NCBI RefSeq assembly: GCF_028583425.1
Contig: NC_072806.1
Location: 30,364,001 to 30,428,000 of the forward strand
Direction: 5' to 3'
Length of the DNA stretch: 64,000 nucleotides
Source: Eublepharis macularius
Lineage: Eukaryota > Chordata > Lepidosauria > Squamata > Eublepharidae
The notes below the pieces were generated by a model. That model was not told where the DNA came from and searched no databases. It saw nothing but the letters and a program-made list of their open reading frames with translations. Below are positions 1 to 13,000 of this stretch, one piece after another. The translations under genes and the position numbers were made by a program. The first letter of the stretch is position 1; the number at the start of each line of letters is the position of its first letter.

Positions 1-110
1 GGCTGAGAGAGCTCAGAGAGAGCTGTGACTAGCCCAAGGTCACCCAGCTGGCTTCAAGTGGAGGAGTGGGGAATCAAACCCGGTCCGCGCTCTTAACCAA
101 ACTGGTTTTG
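1..110 (-). repeat. tRNA-derived SINE (type 1), partial
   Basis: Reverse-strand copy of a SINE seen at least six more times in the window. Read on the minus strand it carries the B-box-like GGTTTGATTCC and the 'CCAGCTGGGTGACCTTGG' segment. Its 3' part is cut by the window edge. The 3' half of the family (accactctgagtggg...tatataaat) resembles LINE-type tails. Confidence 0.75.
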
Positions 111-475
111 GTGATATGTAGGTTTTCTGATATGTAACAACAAACCAATATATAATAGCCTCTTACCTTCCAACAGAGTAGGTCTCCAAAGAAGGCTATA
201 AGAGAGAGACAGCAAAATGTATTAATTTTCCTTGACCAGAGCTTTTTTCCCCACAGTAAATGTAACCGTCCCGGATTTTGTTGTCAAACTGATAAATTAC
301 AGCCACCTCTCTGGAATGTGACTGTTAATTCCTTAGTAACAGAAGCTAAGCTTGCCTACTGAATTGAGTTTCCCAAGGCCTCTGTGGGGGTAGCTACCCA
401 AATTCAACCTGCAGCTCCTAGTAGAGAAATGTGCAGGAGTCAGTACTGGACAGAAAGCACAGTGTCGTTGCTCAC
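111..475. other. No recognisable feature
   Basis: AT-rich intronic or intergenic sequence; I see no exon, repeat family or RNA gene in it. Confidence 0.5.
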
Positions 476-557
476 CTTGCTTTTCTGAGCAGTAAGGAGT
501 TCTAGGACCTTGCGCTGAGCTGGATTGGTCCCCTTGGAAGGAAGACAGCGCTGGTGT
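476..557 (-). CDS. Candidate 3' exon of the TBC-like/coiled-coil gene
   Basis: On the minus strand an AG acceptor (after ttctctgcaag) and a GTGAGC donor bound 82 nt. Two of its frames are open, so the frame is uncertain. The frame that follows phase 0 from the exon at 3986-4078 is Ser/Gln-rich. No family match is evident. This may be a chance exon-like stretch. Confidence 0.3.
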
Positions 558-763
558 CTTGCAGAGAATTTGTAGTATTTTGCTTTATTTTTACAAATGT
601 ACAGATAGGGCACACGTGGAGGCACAGAAGCATTCCTACAGGACAGTAGGGCCTGCTACTTCACATCCGATTCCCAGAGGCAGATCTTGCAGTCCCAAAG
701 GCGCTTCAGCTTACTTCCCACCAACGCAACAATGGCTTCTCCTACCACAAGCCGCTAATTAGA

Positions 764-1337
764 CAGAGTAAAAACTCACGGGAGAAATCAATCCACAATT
801 TACACATATACCAAATGAACATTATTCAAAGTGCTCGTGTGCTTCAAATTATATCAATTCATACCCAACTCATACACAGTTTCAAGAATATTTTGCATGC
901 CAGAGAGAATGAACTGCCGCCTTTGTCCGGGTTACCAGATCTGTTTGTGCCTTATTAATGTTTACAGCGGATGGTGAGGCCCCTGAGGAAGTGATTCTAC
1001 GAAATCTGAGCTTGTGAGCCGGCCCCAGATAGGGCGTGGAGTTTTGTTTCATCTTTCCTCTCTTCCACCACTTCACAGAGAAAGAAGATACAGCACTATT
1101 TTCGCTTTATATGAAAGAGACTAAACTCTCGGACCTTGATGTTCATCTCGGATTTGTTCCTTTCTATTATGTTTATGAATGTACAGCCCCTATGTTTGGG
1201 CATTTGAAATATTCTTGAAACTGTATGAGTTGGGTATGAATTGATATGATAATTTGAAGCACATGAGCACTTTGAATAATATTCATTTGGTATATGTGTA
1301 AATTGTGGATTGACTTCTGCCATGAGTTTTTACTCTG
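764..1337. repeat. Fold-back unit with ~125-bp inverted arms
   Basis: The left arm (from CAGAGTAAAAACTCA at 764 to about 890) is the near-perfect reverse complement of 1208-1337, which ends GAGTTTTTACTCTG. The middle has no protein-like ORF. Structure suggests a non-autonomous DNA element; no clean flanking duplication was found. Confidence 0.6.
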
Positions 1338-2213
1338 GTCGAATCCACATTACTCATTCTAAGTCGCATGTTCCCCGCATTCCCCACACAATCCCAAGTG
1401 CCGGTCACATTACCACATTAAACAGACGCATTTCATTCGCATTTCTCCCAAATATGTGGTCACAGGTTTTCAACGGGAGTTTCACAGTAGCCATGAACGG
1501 GCCAATGCACAATTTATGCGTTTTTTTAAAAAAACCACCCCCCTTCCTGTCTCTCCGGCCGTTCTGAGAGTTCCTATTGGCTGATTTAACTTGCAAGTGC
1601 TCCGTAGTCTGCAAAAGACTGGTTTTGACTTTATAGCATTGGATTTATTGATTATGCTGTTTCTGAATCAAATCTGGTAGTTTGAAAAATCATTTTGGGG
1701 TGAATCCATCCTCAGAACGGACTCGCGAAACTTCCTTTTTAACTGTTTTTTATTTTTTTTATTTTATATTACTTTAATATCGAAATTACAAAATATTGAA
1801 ATAATGACACTCCAAGGAAGTGAAACTTCAGTAAAATTCAGACACTGAACTGTCCTGAATAGGAAATGCCCAGGAAAGCTTCCCACATGCTTCCAAATTT
1901 CCAAAAAAGAAACAGGAGAGAGCCATCAGTGCTGTCAGTGGGGGAAAGAGAGGCATCATTATCTTCAATGATGTTTCTTTATAAGGCAAAATCGAAATAA
2001 CGGAAAAGTGCGCTAAAAAAAATTTAAAAAATGGGCGGGGAAAAAGGTCCCGCCACAAAAAGCGGTTTTCGAGCGGCCGTGTGACCGGAGGGACGCGCGA
2101 GAAAGATGGATTGGAAGCAGGAATGTGAACGAAGAGGAAAAAATCGCGGATTGGAGGCAAATGGAAGATATCTGATAAACATGCGGGTAATGGGTGAATG
2201 TGGATTCGACCTC
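1338..2213. mobile_element. ~870-bp non-autonomous element, copy 1
   Basis: Nearly colinear with 44035-44915 (same order of unique words, few differences). Its ends are inverted: GTCGAATCCACATTAC at the left and GTGAATGTGGATTCGAC at the right. No coding capacity is evident. Superfamily unknown. Confidence 0.65.
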
Positions 2214-2240
2214 TGTCTAATTAGCTACTTCCCACCAACG

Positions 2241-2910
2241 GCTGCCTCTTCTCTCGGCCACTTCCCAAATCTGCCTCGGAGCCTGTCAGCTACTCTCCGG
2301 AGTCTTTCACTTGCTAGCATCTACTGTCCTTGTTTTCATTACACTCAACAGAAATCTGCCTGTCATTGAGCTGGGGAGGGGGTGGACGTTATCTTTAAAC
2401 TCTGATGAACTTTTTGCAATCTGCTAGACTTTATAAAGTCCTTGGATTGGTCCAAGGCTACCACAAGGACTTTCATTCGGAGGTGGGTAGTGAGTTCTCC
2501 AGGGAGAAGTAAATTCCTAGGCATGCGTCCTGCCAAATTTCAATCAGGACAATGGAATGCAGGGAGAGGGTACATATACCTTCCCCTTGGACCATTTTCC
2601 TGACTTAAAACAGCCCTGGAGGCACTATTTGCTTGTTGGGGCTCCTGAGCCCGCCTGGCGGGGAGGGCGGACTAAAAATCTAATCAAATAAATAAATAAG
2701 GTACATGTAGGTTTCCCCAGTGGAGCAAGGCGTGCCCCCCACAGGCCATTTTAGCGTGAGAGGACAGTGCTGGGAGAACAGGACAAAGACACAAGCAATC
2801 TCTTCTCTTTGGCCTTCTCACACCAGGGAATTCTGTTTCCAGGAGAGATCTTGCAACATATCTGATCACAAGCCCTGGTGGTGGGTGTGGTCATGACCCA
2901 AGGATTTTGT
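2241..2910. other. No gene; possible SINE/LINE tail near 2630-2700
   Basis: No exon seen. The stretch gagcccgcctggcggggagggcgg followed by aaataaataaataa at about 2645-2700 resembles the 3' tail of a vertebrate retroposon; otherwise unremarkable. Confidence 0.4.
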
Positions 2911-3425
2911 AGTGTAGTGTTAGGGGATACAGCTGCTGCTGAGATGAGACCTTTATCATGTGTGACAGACTGTAATAGATGTTGGAAATGTGGAAAACAC
3001 ACAGGAACATTTTATCACATGTGGTAGACTTGTCAAGATATACATAAATTTTGGGTAATAGCGCATACAATGATCCAAACAATTCTACAGATGCCAATAC
3101 CTTTTAAACCTGAGTTGTTTTTATTGAATTGCATGCCAGATGAATTTAGTAAGGATCAGAAATATTTTATAACACATGCAGTAACGGCAGCTAGAATTCT
3201 ATTCGCATATTATTGGAAACGTCAAATGATGCCTACTCAAGAAGAACTAGTGGCGAAGATTATAGAGAGTGGAGAAATGGACAAATTGACCTCAATATTG
3301 AAAGGGCAAATGGAAGAGGACTTTACTGGGCCCTGGACTTCATTCTATGAGTGAGTTAAAAAGAAGCACAAAGACTTGAGTATATTAAGGATATAAAGGC
3401 TAAAAAATAATTTGTTTTAACCATC
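2911..3425 (+). mobile_element. LINE-1 fragment, C-terminal end of ORF2
   Basis: An open stretch ending at the stop at 3352-3354 reads like the L1 ORF2 C-terminus: a Cys-rich part with CWKCGKHTGTFYHMWW-like spacing (about 2965-3020), then IPFKPELFLLN, TAARILFAYYWK, and a final acidic segment ending WTSFYE. It is 5'-truncated. The host gene here is on the opposite strand. Confidence 0.75.
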
Positions 3426-3540
3426 ACAGTCTACCTATTTGTAGTATCAAATTATATGTAATGTTGCAAGCAGAGTATTTAGCGTGTTTGTTGATTTCCC
3501 CTTCCCATGCCCCTCCCTGTCCTGACCTTGTTAAAATTCA

Positions 3541-3544
<4 letters not shown>

Positions 3545-3572
<28 letters not shown>

Positions 3573-3573
3573 A
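3545..3573. repeat. (GT)n microsatellite
   Basis: About 14 uninterrupted GT units. Confidence 0.95.
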
Positions 3574-3985
3574 GACAGACTGTGCCTCAGTGATGACAAG
3601 CCATATATGTAGGACAACCATCCACACATCCCCAGCAGCCTTCCAAGCTCATTACAACATCTACATTAGAGAGCTAAACTGGTTTACCTATCTTTCCCTC
3701 TCCCCACGGAACCTCTATGAGGGGTATTAGAGCTTTCTGCTAGAGAATTTTCAGCAACCTTGCTTTTCAAGGTTTTTTTAGGGGCGAACGATTTCTAACA
3801 GTTAAAATGGTCTAAAATTGATCTGTTTTTGTATTACAGATCACATAAGGGTCAGCCATGAAAATAAATGCAAGCAGCACATGTGTCTAGAGAATGACCT
3901 TATTTGGAAACACCTTTGGTACCTTTCAGTAAATTTGTTCATTCAAACTCCTGTTTTTTGGGGGGGGAGTATGGGGTGTGATTAC

Positions 3986-4078
3986 CATCTTCCACTCTTC
4001 AAGTCGGTTGACTTCATCTTGCAACCTGCTGATCTGCTTCTGTGCTGTGGTTTGTATTTCATAACGAAACTGCCTCTC
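3986..4078 (-). CDS. TBC-like gene, coiled-coil exon
   Basis: 93 nt, phase 0 at both ends. The acceptor is ttttatcttccag and the donor GTAATC is weak. Encodes 31 residues (ERQFRYEIQTTAQKQ... EVNRLEEWKM), amphipathic and coiled-coil-like. A poly-G/C stretch follows in the intron. Confidence 0.68.
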
Positions 4079-7000
4079 CTGGAAGATAAAATTTGAGAGT
4101 AAAAAAGTTTGGCAGGAAAGATTCTCAAGTTTCGTTCTCATCGTTTGATACATAGGCATAAAGTGAACACTGGGCTGAAGTTATGTACAGCTTTCTGCAG
4201 CCTGTTCCACTTTATTCCAGGTTGAAAGAGGATACCTGTGACAGTTGCTCTTCCAGGTGGGATTTCTGCATTTCAAATTTCCTTGTGGCTGCTTCTAAAT
4301 TCTGCAGTAATCGTGTGTCCTGTTGCCTGCAATTCCATTAAAACTGTTTGCAGAAGGCTGCTCTGGATAACATGTAGCTAATGCCATCACAGATGGGGCC
4401 CCTATGTGGTTAGGCTCCTCCCACTAGGGATGCCAGTCCCATGTTGGGGGACGGGATCCCCTGCTCCCACTCACCCCTGCCCCCACCCCCCCTTACCTGG
4501 CTGGTGGGGGAACACGCCTCCTGGGGCATGCTCCCAGGTGGCACAGTGTGTTCCTGTACACCACAGTAAGCTGATTCCGAGCTGAATTGGGCTGTTACGG
4601 AGTGCAGGAGCACTCCAGGGCCCATCGCATCACCCCAGCAGTGCTCCTGTGCTCCGCAGTGGCCCAATTTTGCCCAAATCCAGCCCAATTTGGGCTGAAA
4701 TGGGCCACTGAGAAGTGCAGGAGCACTCCAAGGCCCGACCATCACGCAGTCCCGGCAGCACTCCCAAGGGTGGCACATGGCCTGTGTGGTGATGTCACTT
4801 CCTAGAAGTGACATCATTGCACAGGCCAGGAGCGTGGGTGAGGGCAGCAGTGAGGTAAGTGCCAGGTCTCCCACCTCCCACCCAGAGGGTAAGGGGACTT
4901 GGCAACCATAGCTCCCAGTCTGTGTAATACTTAGCCTAATGCATAAGTTCTGAGCAGAGCAGAGCCTTCACAAGCCAAAAAGCAGGGTGGGGTGGGGCTG
5001 GAAATGTTACAGCCGGGTTGTTTGGGGCCATACCTCTTTAGTTCTTCTTTTCTGAAGGTTTGAAGCTTCTCTTCCTCTCTCATTCTTTCCCCATGTTGTC
5101 TCTGTTGCAACACACGCTCCTCCCTGAAAACCAAGACACATTTCAGTTGCTTCTCTGAATGTGGTTCCCCCCCCCCACTGTCTTGGTCTCTTCCCATCCT
5201 TGTACAAGGGCCAATCTGGTGTAGTGGAGTGGTATCATGGTTGTAGGGTAGGGTTGCCAGCCTCCAGGTAGTGGCTGGAGATCTCCCGGAATTACAACTG
5301 GTCTCCAGGCCACAGAGATCAGTTCACCTGGAGAAAATGGCTACTTTGGGGGGTGGACTCTATGGAATTATGCCATGCCAAAGTCCTTTCCCTCCCCAAA
5401 CTCCTTTCTCCAGGTTTGTCCAGGTTTCACCTCCCAGATCTCGAGGAATTTCCCAACTTGGAGCTGGTAACCCTATTGTAGGGGATGCATCAGCCCGCTT
5501 GTAGGCCTCAAGAAAGCCTTTCCCACATGCACAGGCCTGCCTGGCTGTTAATTCACCTGCAAGCTAGGGTTCTCAGGTGCCCACCAGTGGCGGGCAAACT
5601 CTCAGGAGTTTGCCATCTTGCTTGCCCGTGTTCTTGCACTTTGTTTGGGGCTGATCTGGACCCCAAACAGGTCCCACATGGAGTGCAGGAGCACTCCCAT
5701 GGCCAGCGCGATGACGTCTTCCAGTGGTGACATCATCGCACAAGCACGGGAGCGTTTTGCAAACGTGCATAAAGAGGACCTTGCTGCCAGCATGAGGTGT
5801 AACTGCCAGGTCCCTCCCCCTCTCCCGGTGGGAGGGTATGGGGACCTGGCAACGCTACTGTAGGCCTTCTTTTCCAGGTACCTTCCAAGTGTTAGAATGG
5901 GACTTGGTGATATGGAGGGAAAACAGTCAATACCAAAGAAGACAGTTCTTTCCTTGAAGCTGAGCAGTACTGAGGTTGCTTTTGGATGGAGCGGATCCCT
6001 TGGCCCACAGTAGATAGGGCTCCCAACCTCCAGGTGGTGGCTGGACATTTCCTGGAATTAAAACTGATCTCCAGGCTACAGAGATCAGTTTTCCTGGAGA
6101 AAAGGGCTGATTTGGAGGGTGAACTCTGTGGCATTATACCCTGCTGAAGTCCCTTTCCAAACTGCACTCTTTCCAAGTTCCACCCTCCAGCTCTCCAGGA
6201 ATTTCTCAAGCTAGAGCTGACAGCTCTATTTGGGGTGAATCTGGCTTACTGGGATGTCTCATGCTATTCAACTGCATAGTTTTACACTTGGTAATCCACC
6301 TTGAGTCTCACTGTTTTGATTTAAAGACCAGAAGAGAGGGCTGGTGTAAACAGAACAAGAAAAGGCAGAAATGCAATTGGTGTGGTGGAAAAAATATTTT
6401 ATGTTGTCAAGTCCAATAAAATATTTTTTCCCGCTGAACAAGAGAAGCAATTGGTGCATTTCAAAGCCCCCAGAGCAGTTCTGCAGCTTAGCCTTGCCTT
6501 AGAGGCAAGAGTACATTCCTTCCTAGGAAGCAAAACAGTAAAGAGTGCAGTAGCCCCGTTAAGACTAACCAACTTTATTGTAGCATAAGCATTCGAGAAC
6601 CACAGCTCTCTGACAAAGAGAGCTGTGGTTCTCAAAAGCTGACGATGCATCTAACGAAGATGCAGTTGACGAAGAGAGCTGTGGTTCTCGAAAGCTGGCG
6701 ATGCATCTGATGAAGAGAGCTGTGGTTCTCAAAAGCTTATGCCACAATAAAGTTGGTTAGTCTTAAAGGTGCTACTGGTGCTACTATTTTGTGACTACAG
6801 ATTAACACGGCAAAGTCCTCTGGATCTTCCTGGGAAGGTCATGTTCATTTAAGTCATGGGATGCTATCTAAGATTTCTCTTCCACTCCGTGGAGACTGAA
6901 TATTCATGTTCTATGTGGCAGAACTGAACTGTCTTGTTAAACAAACACTGAGGGGGCCTGGGTGGGAGAGTGTATAATCTTGTGATAAAGTGTCAGTTAT

Positions 7001-10000
7001 GCATGCATGTAAAAGATACAAGATACAAACAATTTTCCCCAGGCCAGTTTGGCTAGGGATCCTGATGGTGTTTTGCAATCTTCTGGACATGGAGTAAGGG
7101 TCATTGGGTGTGTGTGTGTGTGGGGGGGATATTTGTGAATTCCCTGCATTGTGGAGGGGGTTGGACTAGATGATCCTAGAGGTCCCTTCCAACCCTAGGA
7201 TTCTATGATTCTAAATACAAGCCCAGTTGTAATTAGAACGGGGGCGGGGGCAGTGTCTCTACCGGCCTGGCTGTGTTTTCTTCGAGCCAAGGAGAGGCAA
7301 CTTGTAGCTGCAGAGCCAAAAAGGACTGTAGAAAGTCCCTGACGTTCACAATGAACACAGCTGAGCTAGTTGGGATATTACTTTCAGACTAAATCAGAAA
7401 CTGTGAAGGATCTGCTTTTTGTGATTTGCATCTTGGATCTTTGAGTTTCCTTTTACAAATGCCACAGGAGCCAAGCCAAGCTTTTCTCCTTTCACCCAAA
7501 CTGTTTATAACAAGAAAGGCCCTCACAGGTACCTCATTCTCCTCCTGTCTTCTGGCCTTGTCCGTGGAGGTGCTGATGTTTGGGAGCCTCTATAGTTCCA
7601 TGGAGGAAAAGCTCAAGTGGGAAAAATAAGTTTTAAAAGATGAGCGAGAACAAGCGTTTCCCACCCCATCCAAAATTTCAAAATGTGTTTGGAGATACAG
7701 TTGGACAGCCACACCTGTCTTTGAATCTTTCCAGATATCATCATGTTTCTTGCCAGGAGTCCGGAGAAACAGGGATAATGGCGGGATTTTGAGTCCTGGC
7801 TATGTCCACACTTTCTTCAGCCCTTAATGGGTGGGTCTAAGAGTGCGTGAAGAACAGCTGGGTATTTGGAGAGCCAGTTTGGTGTAGTGGTTAAGAGTGC
7901 CGGGACTCTAATGTAGACAACTGGGTTTGATTCCCCACTCCTCCACTTGAAGCCAGCTGGGTCAGTCACAGCTTCCAGGAGCTCTCCCAGCCCCACCCAC
8001 CTCACAGGATGTTTGTTGTGAGATAATAATAACATACTTTGTTAACCACTCTGAGTGGGTGTTAAATTGCCCAGAAGGGCAGTATATAAATCAAATGTTG
8101 TTGTTGTTGTTATTATAAGAAGCCACGGTGGAGTTCAAACTTCTCATAAAACTGTTGTTCCACAGCTAGTCCAATGATTTTAATACATCTGAGAGTTAAT
8201 AAAAAGATTACTTGATTTGTTCTTCAACAGCAGTTCTTCTAAAGTGCTAGTTTGGGGATACCAAGAACGAGGAAGGAGATAACCTGAGAGGGTAAACAAT
8301 CAACTCACCTTGGGTGGGATCATGGATCGGGAAGGCTTCGTGGCTGTCTCTTTGCAAATGTTGGTAGAGTTCTTCAAAAAAGTGTTTTCCGATCATGTCT
8401 TGGAAACCTTGCATGGACAAGGTCAGTCCCTGAGCTTTTAGCGTCAGTTCCAATTCAGCCGTCTGCAGAAAAAAGACAAGCAAGCAAATGATTTGAGTCT
8501 TAGAGAAAGTGAGTTCCCTGTCATGAAATCCAGGGCCTGAACCAGAAAGCTCGTAATCGGAGGTTGCTGCCTAGCCCACTGAGCTATGCTTGTTCAGGAT
8601 TTGGAGTTCTCTTCAGAGTGGGAACCAAGATGCACATCAGCCCCTGTGATTAGCAGGCAATATACAGTCTCTGGATTGGCCAGGCTTCGGATCAAGGTGG
8701 GAGCCTCTCTCTCTTCCCTTGCCTGGTCCAACACAGCAGCACCGTCTGCCAGTTGCACTGGCCCCAGAACCAAAGGGGTCACTAGCTGGATAATATATGC
8801 TCCAAGTCTGGTTACAGGTATGGCCTCCAGTAGCCTCAGGTTGGCCTGTGCCCCCCCCCAAGCCTTCTCAAGGTAAACTGGGACTCCAGGAAACTTATAG
8901 ATCAAAAGAAAACCATCAAACTGTGCTTGTCAGATAGATAGTTATTTCTTGTGCTGCTTTCAAGTGTTGTCAGAACAGTCTAGGTTTCCTCCTGAGCCTT
9001 TTCAGTGGTGGCCCCTATTATGTGTTGTGATTTCTGCTCATAGTGATTTCAGCTCATAACAACATCTTTATTGAAGACCAAAAGCAGACAGACAGCACAG
9101 AGTCAACAGGAGTAAATATATACACATAAACCCCACACCCCTTTCAAACAGTAACCAATAAGAACAAACACAACTAGAATCCTTATTTGCATCAATTATA
9201 TATAATGTAGGGTTGCCAGGCCCTCTCAACCTCCCGGTGGGGTGTGGGTGTGTGGGCGTGCGGCCGTGTGATGATGTCACTTCCAGGAAGTGATGTCATC
9301 ACATGGCTCGGATTGGGGCCACTGCGGAGTGCGGGAGCGCTCCTGCCCTCCACAGCGGCCTAAACCGTACCCATTTTTGGCCCAAATTTGGCTCATTTTG
9401 GGCCTGTTTTGGCACGGATCGGGCTCATTTCGGGCCGTTGCAGAGCGCAGGAGTACACTCCGCAGCGCCTCAAAACGGGCCCGATTTGAGCTGAAATTGG
9501 TCCGTTTTGGGCCACTGTGGAGGGCAGGAGCGCTCCCACGCTCTGCAGCGGCCCCAATCCAGGCCGGGCCTGATCCTGGCTGCTGCTGTGCACAGGAGCA
9601 CGCAGCACCACAGGAGAGCATGCATGGAAAGTGCACCCGCCGCTGGCCAGGTAAGTGGGGGCAGGGGCGGGGCATGTCCTGCCCCCGCTGGGGCGTCTGG
9701 CATCCCTAATACAATGTAACTGATTTGCAGCCCTTTGGTTGGTCTTTATTTCTGTGGACTGACTAGCTGCTGTCAACAATAAGGCATGAGGAGCCTAACT
9801 TAGCCTGAAGCTCAACCCAGTACATAACAGCCTCCACCTTGTGAACTGGCTTGCCAACAGAAGCCAGAAGCTTGACTCTGTTTATGACCTTTAGGAAATC
9901 CATTCTTTTTGAGAGGACCCTGTTAATTTGATGGTTGGAGTTTTCTGTGGGATGCTTATCGGCCGTTTGGTTTTATTGTCAATCATTTGGATCTTTTGCT

Positions 10001-13000
10001 ATCTATTTCACTGCTAATTTTTTTGTTATTGTTTTTCAGTTTGTCCAGCAGGATAAATTTGGATGTCATGGCAAACTGGTATTTGTTTAAAGACTGTTAC
10101 AATTCAGAGACTCATCAATTGTGCAACACATGCAAGGGAAAGAGAACAAGGGAGCAGGGAACGGAGCACGTGAGCATGGCAGGAAGCCTGTAAGAAACAG
10201 AGGTTTGTCATGAACACGGATAATGTCCACCTGAAATAGAAAGTTGGTAGCCAGAACTGAAATAATTTGGACGCACCCATCACCCAGCTCCTGTGGATTT
10301 ATGCCACAGAAGGACTTGCACCCGTAGCATTGTTTCTTGTTCTTACTAATTCCGCCAGCTAGAGAAGTTTAGTTTATTATATTTATATCCCACCCTCCCC
10401 GCATGCAGGCTCAGGGTGGCTCACAACAGTATCTAGATACAAATTTACAACATACTCTTAAAACCGTAACACATCACAATCAACACATGAGGCATCAATG
10501 CTCACATAAGAGGCTGTCCTAGAACTATAAAGTGCAAATAGTATTGGTGGAACAGTTGCTCTCAGCACAGCATGGTGGGAGCATGGTGGTCAGGGAGGGA
10601 CATCGTCAGGCCTCAGTCATAGGCCCGGTGGAACATCTCTGTTTTGCAGGCCCTGTGGAAGTGTAGCAGGTCCCAAAGAGTTCTACCAGGTTGGTGCCAT
10701 GGCCAAAAAAGCCCTGGCTCTAGTTGAGGCCAGATAGATGTCCTTAGAGCCGGGGACCACCAGCAGCTGTTTGTCAGCTAAGCACAAGGCTGTCCAGGGG
10801 ACGTATAGGTAACGGCGGTCCCATAGGTATGTCAGTCCCTGTCTGTTAAGGGCTTTGAAGACCAAAACCTTGAACATGATTTGGAATACAACAGGGAGCA
10901 GTATAGCTGGCATAGCACTGGTTGAATCGGTGCCCTAAATGCTGTCCTGGTAAAGACATGTGCCACTGCATTCTGGACCAGTTGTAGTTTCCAGGTTAGG
11001 CACAACGGCACCCCTGCATAGAACGAGTTATCTTTTGTCATTTTTTGTTGGTTAACTGCAGAAAGAACATTGCATCACCATCTACTTTGATTAAACCTCT
11101 TTAAGTCAGTCTTTTGAAGCTTGTTCTCTAGGCAAGCAGCTTTGCTCTGTTAAGCCTTATATAGAGAGCCTTGCTATGTGTATCTTCACTCTTCATTCCA
11201 CATTGCCAGTGGAGAAAACAATTGTGCTATAATCAGGCTTTTCCTTAATTCAGGTCTGACATACATTTTACATGTAGTTTTTTTGTAGTATGTGATAATT
11301 TGCTTAGAATTCTACAGTGCAAAGTTGTTTATAAGATTCCTGTTAAATTTTGAATTGCAAGAATTAGATTAAGGGATGGACAGACACACAGACATTTTAT
11401 TTTCTTGTTCCTGTATGACAGTGCATTCACATGTGGAAGAAGCAACCAGTGCTAACATTTCCACGTCCTAGCTGTTGCTGTCTATTTCTACGCTTTCAAG
11501 ATAGAGGAATTGCATATTTTTATATTATAATTAGATTTTTTGGTAATATTGCTATTTCTGATTGTTACATGTACCTCGCACCTGCAAATATACTTTGGTA
11601 ATTTTTCTCCCTTTTAACTTATTATCTTGAGCCATATATTCAAGACACGGTTGGTTATTATTCCGCCTTTTATACCTATTAGATCTTGGTTTTGGCTTTG
11701 TTTGTGTAGTTTGTAAAAAAAAAAAAAGGGACTATTTTCATTAGACTTTGAGAGGATGGCGCTTACATACAGACTGACATTTGAGAAGCTGGTCTCGGAG
11801 CAGGATGATGAAAACTGTAGCAAATGCTGGGAGACAATTATAAGAGGGCTGCTCAAGGCCCAAGATGATCTGGTCCCAGATGTACAGCACGGTGTCCATG
11901 CTCAGATACCCTATAAAAAAGACAGTGTGTGTGTTATGTGCTGTCAAGTTGCCTCCGACCTATGGCGACCCTATGAATGAAAATCCTCCAAAACATCCTA
12001 TCATTAACAGACTTGCTCAAATCCTGCAAACTGGAAGGAATGGCTTCTTTTATTGAGTCAAGCCATCTCATTTTAGGTCTTCCTCCTTTCCTACGGTCTT
12101 CCACTTTTCCTAGCATTATTGTATTTTCTGGTGAGTCTTCTCATGATGTGACCAAACTGCAATAGCCTCAGTTTTGTCATTTTAGCTTCTAGAGAGAATT
12201 CAGGCTTGATTTGATCTAGAACCCACTCATTTGCCTTTTTGGCCATCCATGGTATCCACAAAACTCTCTTCCAGCACATTTCAAATGAATAAATTTTCTT
12301 CCTCTCAGCTTTCTTCACTGTCCAACTTTTACATCCGTTACATAGTAATGGGAATACCATAGTATAGGGACAAAGCATGCGCCAGTGAATATCAGTTGAA
12401 CACCAGAGGTTTACTATGGTGGCAGGGAATAGCAGAATCAAAGAGCATGAAGGACGAAAAAAGGGCCCGTCTTGTTTGACTCTTACCCACAAATAGAGTG
12501 CCAAGGGCGGGTTGGAGCACATGTCTCACTCCCCTTAGTAGGGCTTCTTTGTGGTCTTCCTCTGAAAAATAATGGGCAGAGTGACCCGTTGCCTGCTGCT
12601 AATCCACAGACCCAGCCCATTCACCTGTGCCTGCAGATCTCAGCTCCTCCCCACCTAGACAGCCATAACTAGATTGCGTGTAAGAGAAGTGTTCAGGGGA
12701 AGACTGGCTGCTTAACTTACAAGGAAATTCCCTGCTGGGCCCCTGCCCTAGAGTGTTGCTAGTCCGGTTGCCCTCTTGTGTGTGTGCAGCGTGCGTGCTC
12801 CCAGCACTGCATGATGACGTCACTTCCGTGACATCATCATGCAGGGCGGGCAAGCCACCAGCTGAGCGGAGGCAGTGCAGGCAGCTGGGAGGCCGCCCGC
12901 GCCACTCGCCTGCCCTGCTGAGGCCAGCTTGCCGTGCGCTCCCTGTCCTGCTGGGCAGGCGAATGGCACGGGCAGCCTCCCAGCCCTCCGTGCCACTCAC

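Larger units (their letters stand above)
712..2240. mobile_element. Compound fold-back insertion flanked by a 15-bp direct repeat
   Basis: The 15-mer tacttcccaccaacg occurs at 712-726 and 2226-2240. Just inside, CTAATTAGACAGAG (755-768) is inverted at 2210-2223. The interval contains two adjacent units described separately (764-1337 and 1338-2213). The direct repeat looks like a target-site duplication for the whole unit, but its length is unlike that of a hAT element. Class not determined. Confidence 0.5.

Noticed and set aside
4410..4874. 154-codon minus-strand frame
   Set aside because: Lies inside a hAT family B copy; the translated words recur in other copies.
7869..7945. tRNA gene
   Set aside because: A and B box-like words belong to the SINE head; no tRNA cloverleaf can be drawn.
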